Shown here one piece after another: positions 23,664 through 35,515 of a DNA stretch of 64,000 bases. Under the pieces are notes generated by a model. It was not told the origin of the DNA. It was given only the letters and a program-made list of their open reading frames with translations, and did not search any database. This stretch comes from Salvator merianae (taxonomy: Eukaryota > Chordata > Lepidosauria > Squamata > Teiidae): the NCBI GenBank assembly GCA_003586115.2, contig QVOM02000042.1:39460204-39524203 (forward strand), given 5' to 3'. Numbering within the stretch: position 1 is the stretch's first letter; every line of letters starts with the position of its first letter. A program made the position numbers and the translations under genes.

Positions 23664-23770
23664 GGGAAGGAAGGAAGGAAGGNNNNNNNNNNNNNNNNNN
23701 NNNNNNNNNNNGAAGGAAGGAAGGAAGGAAGGAAGGAAGGAAGGAAGGAAGGAAGGAAGGAAGGAAGGAA
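23664..23770. repeat. GGAA microsatellite containing an assembly gap
   Basis: A (GGAA)n array is interrupted by 29 N at 23683-23711. The true array length is unknown. Translated frames across the N run are artefacts. Confidence 0.95.
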
Positions 23771-23971
23771 CTTTTTCATGGTTGTGCCACCAAATATAAT
23801 GCTTGGGGAGGCAAAAGCATGGATTTTCTATGCTTTCTGTGCTTTGGGGTAAAAAATAATGGAAGCTACCCACTGTTTTATTTATATTCAATGTAATTTC
23901 AGAAATTTCCAAATAAAGAAAAAGGAAAATCAACTTCATCCGTTACTATTTGTAATGTATTCAAGAAATCA

Positions 23972-24782
23972 GGGTGTGATCAGACGGGCTATTTTGGTCG
24001 GCTTCCGGTTGCACGGAAGCTGCTGTGTTCACAAAGTTCTTTGAAAAAACCATCTCTGTGCTTCTTCGAGGCTGCCTGGGTCGCCTCTTCCATAATCAGC
24101 TTTTCTATGCTTTCAGGTCGCCTTGGGGAGCACCTCAACCAATCAGAGCCTTGCAGGAGCCCATGGAAGAATAGCATAAGAAGGGAGGGGGCGAGCAAGC
24201 TCTTGCCGACACAGACAAACTTTCCAAACTCCCTGCCTTCTATAGATTAAAAAAGACATCAGTAGCATCAGGATTGGGAGAAAGCCCCTAGCTGCTAAAG
24301 TCCAGCGTGCTTTTTTAACTACAGAAGGCAAGGGGGTTGAAAAGTTTCTCCGCACCGGCAAATCTTCTCCCTCCCCTTTTCTCCCTGTGCCGGCAAATCT
24401 CTCTTAGTTAAAAGCTTCAAGCAGTTTCTATTTAAGTACTTAACTGCCAGGATTTTTCCCTTGCCCTCTGCTCCAGTTCCCCAAGGCATCGTTGAACCGA
24501 GAATAAGGGGGGTAAGAGAGAATAAGGGAGAGTTGAACCGGGAGTTCAAACCAGGAGTTGAAAAGGGAGAGAGAAACCTGGCAGTTAAAGAGTTAATGGT
24601 TTGGAAAATCTCTTCAGCAAAGAGGCAGGGAGTGGCCAATCAATGAGCAGCTCCCTTTGCGGGCTGTGACGTTAGATCGGTAAATTGCCTCATCGGTAAG
24701 TGCGTGTGGAAGACTTTTTTCCTGTGCGCCTAGGAATTATTCGCTCCTTTTGATTTTAAAAATCGCTAGTCTGAACACAGCC
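23972..24782. mobile_element. GGGTGTGATCAGACG element, copy 1
   Basis: The left end GGGTGTGATCAGACGGGCT and right end AGTCTGAACACAGCC are inverted. TCA flanks both sides (23969-23971, 24783-24785). Its left end matches the reverse complement of the right end of 53292-54105 for over 40 bases. No coding frame is recognised in its 811 bp. The 3-bp duplication and non-coding interior fit a non-autonomous PIF/Harbinger-like element, but that class is inferred. Confidence 0.75.
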
Positions 24783-24889
24783 TCAGTCTCACCCAATAAG
24801 ACTAAAAATGAGTAACTAGATGAAATTTCAATTTGTTGATCCCTGTTCATTTCATTATTGTTTTTATACATTGTCATACAACCTTCAAA

Positions 24890-24965
24890 GGGAGGGAGGG
24901 AGGGAGGGAGGGAAGGAAGGAAGGAAGGAAGGAAGGAAGGAAAGAAAGAAAGAAAGAAGGAAGGA

Positions 24966-25029
<64 letters not shown>
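24890..25029. repeat. Compound GGGA/GGAA/GAAA microsatellite
   Basis: (GGGA)n passes into (GGAA)n and then (GAAA)n over 140 bp. The overlapping K/E/R/G-rich open frames in all three frames are artefacts of the array. Confidence 0.95.
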
Positions 25030-25700
25030 CGGACCATTATCAACATGGTCATGAAAGAAATTTCAGAAGATAAAGGATATTATAAAGAAGTGCATTATTG
25101 AGACCATTGTCGCCAGTCTCTTAAGGTGCATTCTCATGAGGAATTGGCAAGAATTTCAACTACCATCCAGATGCAATCAATTTTCTTTCACTTTAATAAG
25201 CAGAGTCAAAGTTCAAACAGTCTCCAGCTCATATGAATTGCAGAGGGCACAAATTATGACTGATTGAGGAATGAATTAAATTCATCCAAATGCAACAAAA
25301 TATTTCAGGCAATTTGGCTAAGTAGTGATTGGTGCTTGCCTTTGTTGGTGCCAACCTGCACTTTGATCAGCTGTGCACTGAAGGGTAGTTTAGCACCATC
25401 AAAGGAAAGTGTCATATGCCACAACCACAACCCATCCAAAAAGCCATGGCTGCATTTCTGTTGCTAAAATTCAAACAGAAATGGGTTGGAGGCTCATGGT
25501 TCCTGGTTCTCATTGGATGTGTCATAAAGTTCATCCAGATAGGTGTGAAGACCTTGGGAGAGATAACAAAGGGATCAGCTGCAGAGGTGGAAAGCATGCT
25601 GGTCACACAGCTTGCTCTTCCTGATCTCCAAAGTTGTTTCAGCTATGGAACAAAAGTTCTGCAGCTGCAATCGGTGTTTTTGTACTTACCACAATAAAAC
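25030..25700. other. Anonymous non-coding stretch
   Basis: Nothing recognised. The overlapping open frames near 25264-25697 have no domain and are read as chance. Confidence 0.4.
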
Positions 25701-25704
25701 AGAC

Positions 25705-26177
25705 TAATTAGTCTGTACATCATGGCATTGACCAAGCAGCACAGACATTGTCCACACTGTGTGGCTGGTAAACTGGCCCTGAAGCTGACCCTGAAGTAGC
25801 TGTGCCCCATCCGGCTGCTGCCTTGGCAAGGATGAGGCACAGGCCGAATCTGGCATTGCATGGACTGATCCGGCATCGCATTGCCAAATCACGCATGCGC
25901 AATCAGGTGATTGCTCATGCATGATCGCTGCATCATACTGGCCTGGATGCTTCACAACCATGTAAATGCAAACACAGCTTACCAGGAAATTACTATCACC
26001 TCCTGGTAAGGTTGTGGAGCACTAATTAGTAGTAGTGATCAGGAGTACTACTAATTAGGTAGTAGTGATCAGGAGTAGATGTAGCATGTTCCCAACTGCT
26101 TGGGGCCCCACAAAGGGTGGAAGCATTTGACTAGCAAACACTCTCAATGCTTGCTAGTAGCAAGTGCAAACAGGCCC
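25705..26177. mobile_element. GGGCCTG-superfamily MITE, left end lost
   Basis: It ends AGTAGCAAGTGCAAACAGGCCC. The interior has 'tggcattgcatggactgatc', 'gcacagacattgtcc' and, near the right end, 'cttgctagt', as in other members. The left terminus is not recognised, so the start is approximate. An internal direct repeat 'agtagtgatcaggagta' occurs twice at 26029-26075. Confidence 0.6.
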
Positions 26178-26624
26178 AGTGTTTCTGCCCACAATAGTAT
26201 TCCATCAGATCAGAAATGAGTGTGGAGGTTGGCCATTATCAGTCCAATGATAAACAGGTACGAGAAGAAATTGCACCAGTAATCCACCTCCTCTGTCTGC
26301 CATCACTCTACACAGTAGTGGAGATTAATTGGGTCACAATCTACCCTCAGGGTTGTTTCTCTGACCCTACAGCTAGGGTGCCTCCAAGGGTGGATTCTAC
26401 ACTTCTGGGGCAGTCTGTTGACAGGTTGTATGGGGACCCATTTGCCCACCAATTCCTACACAGTCAAAAATTGAAAGGATCATCAAGGACACATACACTG
26501 TCATTTGTGTATTATAACTCAAAGCTCCTTTTCAAGGCTTCATAATGCCCTGACAATGATTATATGGCTGTCAGAAAGGTAGCTGGAAATTGTCAGCAGC
26601 ATGTGAATGTTGATGTCAATGGGC

Positions 26625-26760
26625 ATGATAATTAACTAATTAATTAATTCTATATATAGGTTGCCCTTCAAAAAATGGTACCATTATAAAAAAACATGAA
26701 ACACTGATAAAATCAATAGAACAATTAAGCTAAAAACCCCACCCAGCCCAACACCAAGCA
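26625..26760 (-). mobile_element. L2-like LINE 3' tail
   Basis: An ATTA/AATT tandem followed by 'ctatatataggttgcccttc' and an AAAA-rich stretch matches the tails at 900-1030 and 1890-2015 in layout. Only the tail remains. Confidence 0.45.
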
Positions 26761-27434
26761 GATACCTAATGGGCATTGCCCTTAGAGTGCTGCTCTTTGC
26801 CCACTGCCCAAGGCCACTGCCACCTAAATACTAACTGGCTGATCCTCCCCCTATAGTCACAGGTGAAGTTGCTCACATGCCAGCAAGTGGTGCAAGTATA
26901 TGGGAATGTGGATTATTCTGCTTCCATGTCCCAGTTGATGCTCACCAAGCTATAGTGTAGTCTTGGTGTTACTCTAACAATATGACTTTGTGACTTTTTT
27001 ATATTAAATTCAGGAAATAGGGAGGGATCTATGACAAAAACTCTCACCCTCCTACAGGTGCATGATGTAGCTATCAGGATTTTAAGGGAACTTCTTTTGA
27101 TTCCTTTTACAGTAAATTGGTCTTGTGCAAGCATTACACCAGGATGCAGCATTTGCAAGGAGCATATATCATACCTATACTTTTGACCATATGCATTCCA
27201 GCACAGAGACTATTCTTCAAAGTGACAGGCAAGTAAATGGGGTGGGACTCTATCTCCATCTGTCTCTTTGTGTGTTCTCAAAGCATTTTGATGATACTGC
27301 TCTGCTACAGGAGCACACATGCATTTAATTTATCTCTCCATGGAATGGCCTATAGATTCATACTTCTCTAGTCTATCCCTTTCAGAGCAGCAGAAAGGGA
27401 CAGAATATTTTGGAGGTAGAGACATTACCCCAAT

Positions 27435-27470
27435 GTAGCAGTAGTAGTAGTAGTAGCAGCAGCAGCAGCA
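27435..27470. repeat. AGT/AGC trinucleotide microsatellite
   Basis: Six AGT-type units followed by five AGC-type units. Confidence 0.9.
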
Positions 27471-27770
27471 ATTCTATAAAGTTTTTCCCCTTTCCCCTCC
27501 CTCCCTTCCCTCTCTCTTCAATCTTCAGGGATCATTTCTGGAAAAGAAAATATTCTAAAATATGAATGATTAATGCACAGTTTTAGCTTGCTTGTCACAT
27601 GCCTGCCACCATCTCACTTGTCTTGATGGGCTATTTTCATCACTAGTCTGACTTCCTCTTTATTTGAAGGATGACAGCATTTTTTTATACAGATTCATCC
27701 TAGATTGTTTCAATTGCATGAACTCTTTCCCCATGATTCTCTCAGTTCGAATCCATCAATTATTGCATGC

Positions 27771-27805
27771 GCACACACACACACAAACACACACACACGC
27801 ACACT
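27771..27805. repeat. CA dinucleotide microsatellite
   Basis: Imperfect (CA)n with AA and GC interruptions. Confidence 0.9.
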
Positions 27806-29794
27806 CAATTGTGCCCCCCAAATGCATTGCAGTGACCACACCAAGCCACAGTCTCTCTTTCTCTTGGCAGAAGAAGTCTCTTTAACTAGAAGGTGTCTTT
27901 TAGAAGTATAAGAGTGAGAGAGTAGCAACTTTGGATGAGAACCGAGAAGAAAAACAGTGAAGAGGGAAGGAGAGGCAATTAACTCCAATAAGCAAGGGAA
28001 GTATACCTTTCTCAAGGGCTTCTTGTGCTCAGGGACTGACTTTGCAGTGATTAACAAATGCAACAAGATACAAGCACTCTCACACACAAGCTAGTGGGAG
28101 GATCTCAATAATCAGAATGATAGGTTTATAGGGAAGCAGAAGCACCAACACTCTGGCTAACACCTAGCCTGTTAGCACTGGTAAAGCAAGGTATAGGGTC
28201 CTAGAACTCGGTATGCTTATCAGCCTTGCTTGCCCCTGTGGTCCAGCCTTGTGAGACTTCAAGTAAATCCAATCATCCACCTAGTTCCGAGTTAGACATT
28301 GCCTCTCTGTGACAACATTACATGGAAGCATCAATCGGGCAACATGCAATGAGTCTGTGGGGAGGAAGAGCAAGTTCAAGAGTGATTTCAAGCCCACAGC
28401 CCTCTGGAACCCAAATACACAGGAAAGTTCAGCTTCTTGTCAGGATGAACTGAAGTTAAGCTCTTGTGATAAAGATGAACACAATATAGTAGATCTCAGA
28501 GTAAAACTGGAGATGTAGCAATAGATGAAATTGATTTTTGGAGCGCAAAGGACATCATATGGGCAAAGAACCCTATTCTTATACCCCAAAACTTACTCTC
28601 AGGTGAAGTGGGAAACTGCACTGTTTAGGCAGGCAAAATGAAGTAAACAAGGAAGTTTGTCAACATCCAGACTGTCTAGATCACCCAAACAGATTGCCTT
28701 AATCCAATCAAATATCCACACAAACCCAAAGCACAAACCCTTTGCAACTTAAGTGCCAGCTTCCTGTAGCTGGCTGACAGGATTAGACTTTGGCATTAAA
28801 AGAACAACTTTTTAAACAGAAAAACAAGCAGAGTTTAAGATTTAGGATAATGGGTTAGGATGGGGGTGTGCTTCATTATAGTATAAGCTTGTATTTCCTG
28901 GTATGGGATTCTGATCTAGATATAAGTCCCCTTGATGAAAATGATCTCTGGCACCATCCAGTCCAGGTCCCAACGTTCTGGTAGGGGTCCACACGTATCA
29001 TAGTGTTTCTTCTTGGAATTCAAAAGCAAATTGTATAACAGTAAGAGAAAAAATAAAGTGACTGAAAATAAGTAACAATTTAGATTTAATTTTAAACCTT
29101 GTCTTGGGTTTCTTGAAGAAAGGCAATAGAGCAGAAGGAAGAGGAGGAGGAGTTAGACCCTCAGACTAACTTGATTTTTAAACTATGTATTCTGTGCCAT
29201 GAAATGTTTTTGAACCAGAAAGCATATTAAAACATTGAACAAACTGATTAATCTAAAAACCTTCAGCAGCATTTTCTCATGTGCCTAGCAACTGAGCATT
29301 GCTACAGATACACTTAAGGACTGATCAGACTTACCTCTTTCTCAAAGAATAGGGAGGGGGCAATGCTCAGATTTTGGAAGCTTCTTCCTCTGATCACCAA
29401 TTGCTGATCTGTGAAGTGGTACAGTTTGAGTATGAAACAGTTCCAGACTTGAAAGTGGAGCCATGGCCTCATGTGCAAACCAGATAATATTTATGCAGAT
29501 AGGATAAGGCTAGTTGTGACCACTGCATGCTGTTTTTGTAAACAGCATGTGACTTCCACGTGCTATGTTCTCCTGCATCCAGAAGATGGTGCAACATCTG
29601 AACAGCCTCATTGGCTGATCTCAAGTTATAAGAGGAAAAAAGGGTCTCAGGGTTTCTGGCCTTGTTCAGACTGGGAGGCAACAACCCACGTATGGAAAGG
29701 TTTGCTTTCACATTCAGTTTTCACATGAGCAATGCACTGCTACACACGAGTCTCTCTACTTTGAAAAAAATAGCAATTCCCTTAGACATCACCG

Positions 29795-31015
29795 TGTTAT
29801 TATTGTTCAGTCCTATCCAATTTTTAGTGACCCCCTGGGATATTTCTGTCATCTACTGTCTTCTTGGAGTTTGCCCAAGCTTATGTCTATTGTTTCCATG
29901 ATGCTGTCTATGCTTCTCATCCTCTGCTGTCCTCTTCTCTTTTGTCTTCAATCTTTCCCAGCATCAGAGTATTTTCCAATGAGTCCTGTCTTTTCATTAT
30001 GTGGCCAGAGTATTTGAGTTTCTGCTTCAGTATTTGTCCTTCCAGTTAACAGTCAGGGTTGATTTCTTTTTGTATTGACTGATTTGATCTCCTTGCAGTC
30101 CAAATAACTCTCAAAAGTCTTCTCCAGTCCCGTAATTCAAAAGTGTTGATTCTTTGACACTCAGCCTTCCTTATGGTCCAACTCTCACCATCATACATGG
30201 CTACTGGGAAAACCATAGCTTTGTCTATATGAATCTTTGTTGGCAGATTGAAGTCTCTTCTTTTTAATATGTTATCCAGGTTTGCCATAGCTTTCCTCCC
30301 AAGAAGAAAGCATCTTTTAATTCCATGGCTACAATAACTGTCTGCAATAATACTTGAGCCCAAGAAAATAAAATCTGACACTGCTTCCATTTCTTCCCCT
30401 CTGTTTTCCAGGAAGTGATGGGACCATATGACATGATCTTAGATGTTTTCAATGTTGGACTTCAAGACAGTTTTTTGCACTCTCCTTTTTCACCCTCATC
30501 AAGGGGCCCCTTAATTCTTTTTCACTTTCTGCCGTTGAAGTGGTATCATTTGTGTATCTGAGGGTGTTGATATGAAATTTTAATTCCAGCTTTTGACTCA
30601 TTCAGCCTGGCATTTTGCATAATGCATTCTGCATATAAGTTAAATAAATAAGGTAACAATATACAGCCTTGTCATACTTCTTTCCCAATCTTGAAACAAT
30701 CAGTTGTTCCATGCTCAGTTCAAACTGTTGCTTCTTGACCCACATATAGGCTCCTCAGGATGGTTCTCCCATCTCTTTAAGAACTTGCCACTATTTGCTG
30801 TAATCCACACAATCAAAACCTTCAGCATGGTCAAGGAAGCAGAAGTACATGTTTTTCTGCAACTCGCTTGCTCTCTCCATAATTCAGCAAATGGTGGTGA
30901 TTTGATGCCTAGATCCCTTGCCTCTTTGAACACTAGCTTGCACTTCTGGTAGTTCTCAGTTCATGGAAGCAATGAACATGAGCTTGGGCCATCATCATGG
31001 CATGCTAGTTTTCTG
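29795..31015 (-). mobile_element. BovB (RTE) LINE, C-terminal ORF2 and 3' end
   Basis: The minus strand reads SDFIFLGSSI, LLGRKAMANLDNILKRRDFN, KAMVFPVAMYDGESWTIRKA and LLRVIWTARRSNQSIQKEI (30390-30050). This is the RTE/BovB C-terminal region. The upstream RT part to about 31015 is strongly decayed. The 3' end is near 29795 ('tattgttcagtc' on plus). A second copy of the same 3' region is at 63545-63955. Stops and frameshifts show it is inactive. Confidence 0.9.
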
Positions 31016-31355
31016 TGTGCCGTATCCATTCCAGCGTGCAGCCCATCATTCAAATACTGATCAGGAGTCCAAAGTGGCATACCCCAAACACCATATGAAT
31101 TTAATGCCACTTTTTGCACTCCAACAGCCAATGAAGGCAGCCTCCTTATCACTGACCAAGGAAGACCCTGGAATGTGGCAATCTGTTCCACATTTCAAGG
31201 TGGCTTCATAAAGCAAAGGCAAAGGTTTCCAGGGTTTTTTTTTCTTTCTTTCTTTCCTTTTTGTTTCCTTCTGGATTCAACTAAAGTTCAGCTTTGAGGA
31301 GCAGCTGGCATGCTTCCTCTATCAAAGTTGAACTCCAGAAGCCACTCAGTAAAAA
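31016..31355. other. Unassigned sequence after BovB
   Basis: No repeat family recognised. A short TTTC run occurs at 31228-31255. Confidence 0.4.
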
Positions 31356-31384
31356 AGAAGAAGAAGAAGAAGAAGAAGAAGAAA
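31356..31384. repeat. AAG trinucleotide microsatellite
   Basis: About nine AAG units. Confidence 0.9.
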
Positions 31385-31430
31385 CTCTTAATGAGTACCC
31401 TTACAAGGAGACACATTGGAAGTTCTATAT

Positions 31431-31893
31431 GGGCCTGTATGCACTTACTTGCTAGTGAGCATGCAGACACTCAATAGTGAAGTGAATAGTGAATAGCAGA
31501 TGCTCAGTAGTGAACTGTCTGCAGTTACTTCCTAGTGAGCATGTGCACACTCAATAGTGCAGTCACAGCATCAAGGAGCATCTGCAGCTGCTCCAAAATG
31601 CTACTAGCTGTGGACAACTAAAACACTGTTCAGAGTTTGATCGGGAACACCTGGATTGCTCTGATCAGCACGGTTTGCAACTGTTTCCAGATGCAAATGC
31701 TGCAAGGCCGTGATGCGGTATGGCTGCAACTGCACAGTCACGCACCACGTCCTGCTTGCCACGGCAAGTGTCAAACTTTTCCATGCCCACTATCATGGTA
31801 AGTAGGCATGCATTTGCACTGTAAGTGCAGGAGGTCTGGTACAGGGTCATTCTAGATCTTGACTTTTCTAAACTGGTCAGTGTGAGAAGGCCT
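31431..31893. mobile_element. GGGCCTGTATGCAC MITE with TAT duplication
   Basis: The left end GGGCCTGTATGCACTTACTT and right end GTGTGAGAAGGCCT are inverted with a few mismatches. TAT flanks both sides (31428-31430 and 31894-31896). An internal duplication of 'gtgagcatgcagacactcaa'-like sequence occurs at 31455 and 31535. Its start matches the fragment at 33705 and the reverse complement of the right end of 51894-52255. Confidence 0.75.
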
Positions 31894-31896
31894 TAT

Positions 31897-33285
31897 GACT
31901 GGGGGAGTGAACTGCATCTGCTCTCCCAGTATTCTCTGGGCTGGAAATAACTAACAAGGGGATGAATCAGATTGCAACAGTGCTGTGTAATTTGCATGGT
32001 ATTCTTGCCTCCTGAAGAAATAAGGGATGTTGTGCAAATACCATATTGTTGTCCTGATTCTCTCTTTTACTCAGTTTTTGGTTGACACAGTTAGCCGTGT
32101 CTAGAAAACCTCCTTGGCACAAGAAGTAAATTAATCTCAAAATATTTAATCTTTGGGGCACATCCTTTACAAGTTGTACAACTGGCTTTTCTCCCTTGAA
32201 GACAGCTAGGCAAAATCCTGAAAAGCAACCAGCTTGCACTACCACAGAATATCCAAAAGTTATAAAACAAAGAAAATTTACTCACCAAAGCCTCACAAAA
32301 GCTATGTAAGTTGGTTAAGAATAGAAGATTCCCCAAAGTTACTAAGCAGTGTTCAGAGGATAACATATATCTTCCCAATGCAGGACTAACATTTTATCCA
32401 GAGCCTTACCTTGTAAACCTGAAAACAACACTGAGCAATTTTTGCAATCACCAGAAAAATTCACACGGTAACCAGCCTCTGATTTGTCATGCTGCCACAG
32501 ATGTGTCAAAAAGATTGCTTTCAAGATGGCAGGCTTTACAAACCATATGCCCAGCCTCAGTTGAAATTCAAGCTCACAGTTGTCCCCCACCCCAGCCCAA
32601 AAACCTAATAAGTGGGAAAATCTAAGTCATAAAATAATTATGTCAAGAAGTCAAACAGCAAGTCAAGGAAAAGCGAATACACAGGACAGGAGGTTATAGT
32701 GTACATTATTGTGGTAAAAAGTGGAACAGGACCATCTGATGCTCCCTGCCTGCACTGTGCATTTTTAAAATACTTGTGCAGGGTTCACAGTTGCAGTTCC
32801 TGTCTTGGTTTAGCTGGCACCACCCAACGTACAATGCGCTTCTCTATGTACTGTCATAAGTCAGCTAAAACATGTGTAAACATATGCTATGTCACTCATT
32901 AAGGAGAAGGGTATAATTACACTTTTAAATGTGGCAAAGCATTCTGAAAGTAGCATATAATTTTCCAGAGCAGAAGCCTTTATGAAACATATCTTTCCCA
33001 GAGTGTTTATACAGCCTGACATCTTCAGGTTTGTTCAGATCAAGAGCCCCACTGTGAACAAGCAGGTTTCAGACAAAGACAGCAATTTGTTCTCTAGGTG
33101 CCATTTCAGTGAAGCTTGAGGAGGGAAGATAGCAGGAGTTGAGAGGGAAGATGAGCAAAGGCCATGCCAATGTTATTGTTTGCTGCTCAGAAATGTGCAA
33201 AATCAAGGATAATTACAAGAAGAATAAATATTTAACTTTTTTTTTTTTTATCAAGATATCTACTGCTGTTCCAGAAAGTGATAAT
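31897..33285. other. Anonymous non-coding stretch
   Basis: Nothing recognised. The open frame at 32311-32625 has no domain. Confidence 0.4.
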
Positions 33286-33289
33286 ATTG

Positions 33290-33430
33290 TAGTTTGGATT
33301 TCCCCACTATAATGGTTTATAGAGTATTTGGACTACTAATCCCATCAGCCCTGGGTGACACAAACAGTGGGCAGACATGATGGGATTTAGGAACTTCAGG
33401 AGAGACCCTCTTGCGAAAGGTTGCTGTAAC
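33290..33430. mobile_element. Old DNA-transposon-like fragment
   Basis: 'ggactactaatcccatcagc' and, about 50 bp later, 'atgatgggatttagga' form an imperfect inverted pair. This is the arrangement of the abundant 'actacaactcccatca' repeat of reptile genomes. A related fragment appears at 52285-52375. Family assignment is by resemblance only. Confidence 0.4.
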
Positions 33431-33704
33431 TCATTCTCAGATGAATATTGCTGTAGATCTTACATCATTGCTGCCTTCAAGGAAATGCCGTGAAGTAAAT
33501 GAAAAGAATATTTTAGAAAACTCACACTCTTTCCTTCATCTTTTACCTCCATCTCTGTAAAACTATGTCCAGCCATGCCTTAGAACGTTGCATTCTTGTG
33601 GAAGTTAAGGACGTGGGTGAAACCCATTTTATATGCTTGTAAATGGGCCTTTACAAACATCACACTTCTCAAACAAATATGCAAATATATAAACTGAAAT
33701 GTAT

Positions 33705-33850
33705 GGACCTGTTCACACTGACCTGCTAGTGAGCAATCAGACACTCACTAGGCAGGCTCTTCCACATGCTGCTGCTGCCCCCATGTCCGGGAGCACCCTC
33801 AGTTGCTCCCAGACACTACTAAAACATTGTTCACAGCTTGACTTGGGAGT
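33705..33850. mobile_element. MITE fragment related to 31431-31893
   Basis: It begins GGACCTGTTCACACTGACCT and continues 'gctagtgagcaatcagacac' and 'gctcccagacactact', matching the start and middle of 31431-31893. It breaks off near 33850 without a right terminus. Confidence 0.6.
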
Positions 33851-34307
33851 GAAATAGTGCAAAGTAAATTATGGCAAATCACAAAAATGTGCATGTTAGA
33901 TAAAACTATGCATAAAAAGGACATATGAGAATTAAGATTAGGAAAAGCTTTTTTAAAACAAATCAGAAATGGATAGAGGAATGGGATGATTCTATCTTTT
34001 GACTGGAAATAGGAGCCCCATGTGAGTAATGAAGTTTGACACATCCATCCATCTTCAACTTACACACACATGAGGAGCCGGGTTGATCTGAAGGCTACGT
34101 AGGTGGGAAATTTAAATAAGTGTCTATTCTTGTGAAGAAATTTGTAAACAAACTGGGTCTTAGGAGAGAAGGAAATCTAACCATTTATTTTTAGTGCAGT
34201 TTATGGTATGCATATGGATGATTAAGCATCCGTGGCCCTGTTCGCACTTTGTGAGAGGAATGTTCCTGTCCACTCACTAGTAAGGTGCATTCAAACCTGA
34301 AAACAGA

Positions 34308-34881
34308 GGGCCTGTTCGCATTTAGCAAGTGGTATGTTTCAGGACGCATGCTAGAATGCAGGATCCACATTTGCGAACAGCCCCAGCTGACCCAAAATCT
34401 ACCAAAGCCCACCTGATGCTTACCTGAATCCAACCAGCTGTGGTCAATTAATTTGTAGTCTCCAACCCGACCTGAATGGTCAGATGAGGATCAGGGAAGA
34501 TGTGTTCACACCATTTCCGGGTTCAAAATGGCGGCGCAGTCTGCCGGTTTGCACCCTGGTTCGGACCTTGGGATCCGGACCCTGGTGGCCTTTTCAGACA
34601 CAGGTTTGAACACAGACCCTCTGGGTTTGAACACAGACCCTCTGGGTTCAAACACAGACCCTCTAAGTTCAAACACAGACCCTCTGGGTTCAAACACAGA
34701 CCCTCTAAGTTCAAACACAGCTACTGAATTAGTACGCTCCCATTCGCACTGCGTCCAGTGCTGGTCGGCTTACCAAGTGTTCCAGCACTGACAGGTGCGA
34801 AGACCTCTCTCTGTACCCGAACCCTACCGGCCCGAACAGTGCTAGTTATACTGTTATACCATTGTAAGTGCAAACAGGCCC
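34308..34881. mobile_element. GGGCCTG MITE nested in another MITE, AGA duplication
   Basis: Left GGGCCTGTTCGCATTTAGC and right GTAAGTGCAAACAGGCCC are inverted. AGA flanks both sides (34305-34307, 34882-34884). Removing the element and one AGA restores the sequence order seen at 48156-48647. It carries a 21-bp tandem array at 34603-34722. The segment 34730-34800 aligns with 48490-48560 in the neighbouring family, so the two subfamilies share interior sequence. Confidence 0.85.
34603..34722. repeat. 21-bp minisatellite inside MITE
   Basis: About six units of a 21-bp repeat whose core is GTTCAAACACAGACCCTCT. Units alternate between CTGG and CTAA at the junction. Confidence 0.9.
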
Positions 34882-35048
34882 AGAGTCAGCAGTCTTGAGG
34901 TTCACTCAAGCCCACCTAAAGCTCACCTGAAACTGAGGACGGCTGGTGAAGTAAATTGAAGTCTGGAAGCTGACTTGTGTGATCAGGTGTAGATGGGGGG
35001 AGCTGCGTTCACACTACTTCCAGGTTTGAAATGTCCAATGCTTCGCAA

Positions 35049-35515
35049 CCTGATTTGCACTTTTGGCTTTGCACCCTGGCAGGGATGCTCACTAGCAAAG
35101 TGCTTCTGCATTTTGTGGAGGCCCTTGTGACTGGGAGCTGCATAATGCTGTTCCCAATCACAAATAGCTGAGGAACACAAATTAGTACTCCACAGCTTTC
35201 CGGGGAGCTGATAGCTAGCTCCCAGTAAAGTACATTCACACTCAGAATACACGACTGTGCTGTGCTCGGTGCCTGCCCAATTGTGCAATCACACCTACAC
35301 ACACCTGTGCACTGCACGACAGCAGCCAGATACCTCTGGCTGCTGTCGTAGTTCCGATCGAGCCAGGACACCAGCATTCATACCGTGATTGCTGATATCC
35401 TGCTGATGGTCACAGCTACAGCCATGCAGTGCAAATGTTGTCCATGCTGTATGGTCAGTTCCACTGTGGAATGTTTGCTGATGAGCATTCCACGGTGGAA
35501 AGTGTGAACAGGCCC
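35049..35515. mobile_element. MITE of the 22820/60839 subfamily, inverted
   Basis: It ends GGTGGAAAGTGTGAACAGGCCC, the reverse complement of that subfamily's left end. The interior follows the subfamily in reverse: 'gtggaggcccttgtga', 'tactccacagct', 'gtgttcggtgcc'-like words, 'ttccactgtggaatgt'. The beginning near CCTGATTTGCACTTTTGG is degraded. CAA (35046-35048) and AAA (35516-35518) flank it. Confidence 0.6.

Larger units (their letters stand above)
26761..29800. other. Anonymous non-coding stretch with microsatellites
   Basis: Contains an AGT/AGC array (27435-27470) and a CA array (27771-27805). At 29320-29670 the words 'ggactgatcagacttacc' and 'ggccttgttcagactgg' hint at a badly decayed inverted-repeat element. 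No coding evidence. Confidence 0.4.
34234..35048. mobile_element. GGCCCTGTTCGCAC MITE, split by 34308-34881
   Basis: The left 74 bases (34234-34307) and the segment after 34882 align in order with the uninterrupted element at 48156-48647. Landmarks are 'tgttcctgtccactc', 'gagtcagc', 'aagcccacct', 'ctggtgaagtaaatt', 'gatcaggtgtagat' and 'cactacttcc'. Its own right end is not visible. The similarity stops near 35040, where an inverted MITE of another subfamily begins. Confidence 0.7.

Noticed and set aside
24820..25101. Lysine/glutamate-rich proteins in three frames
   Set aside because: Translation of the GGAA/GAAA microsatellite.
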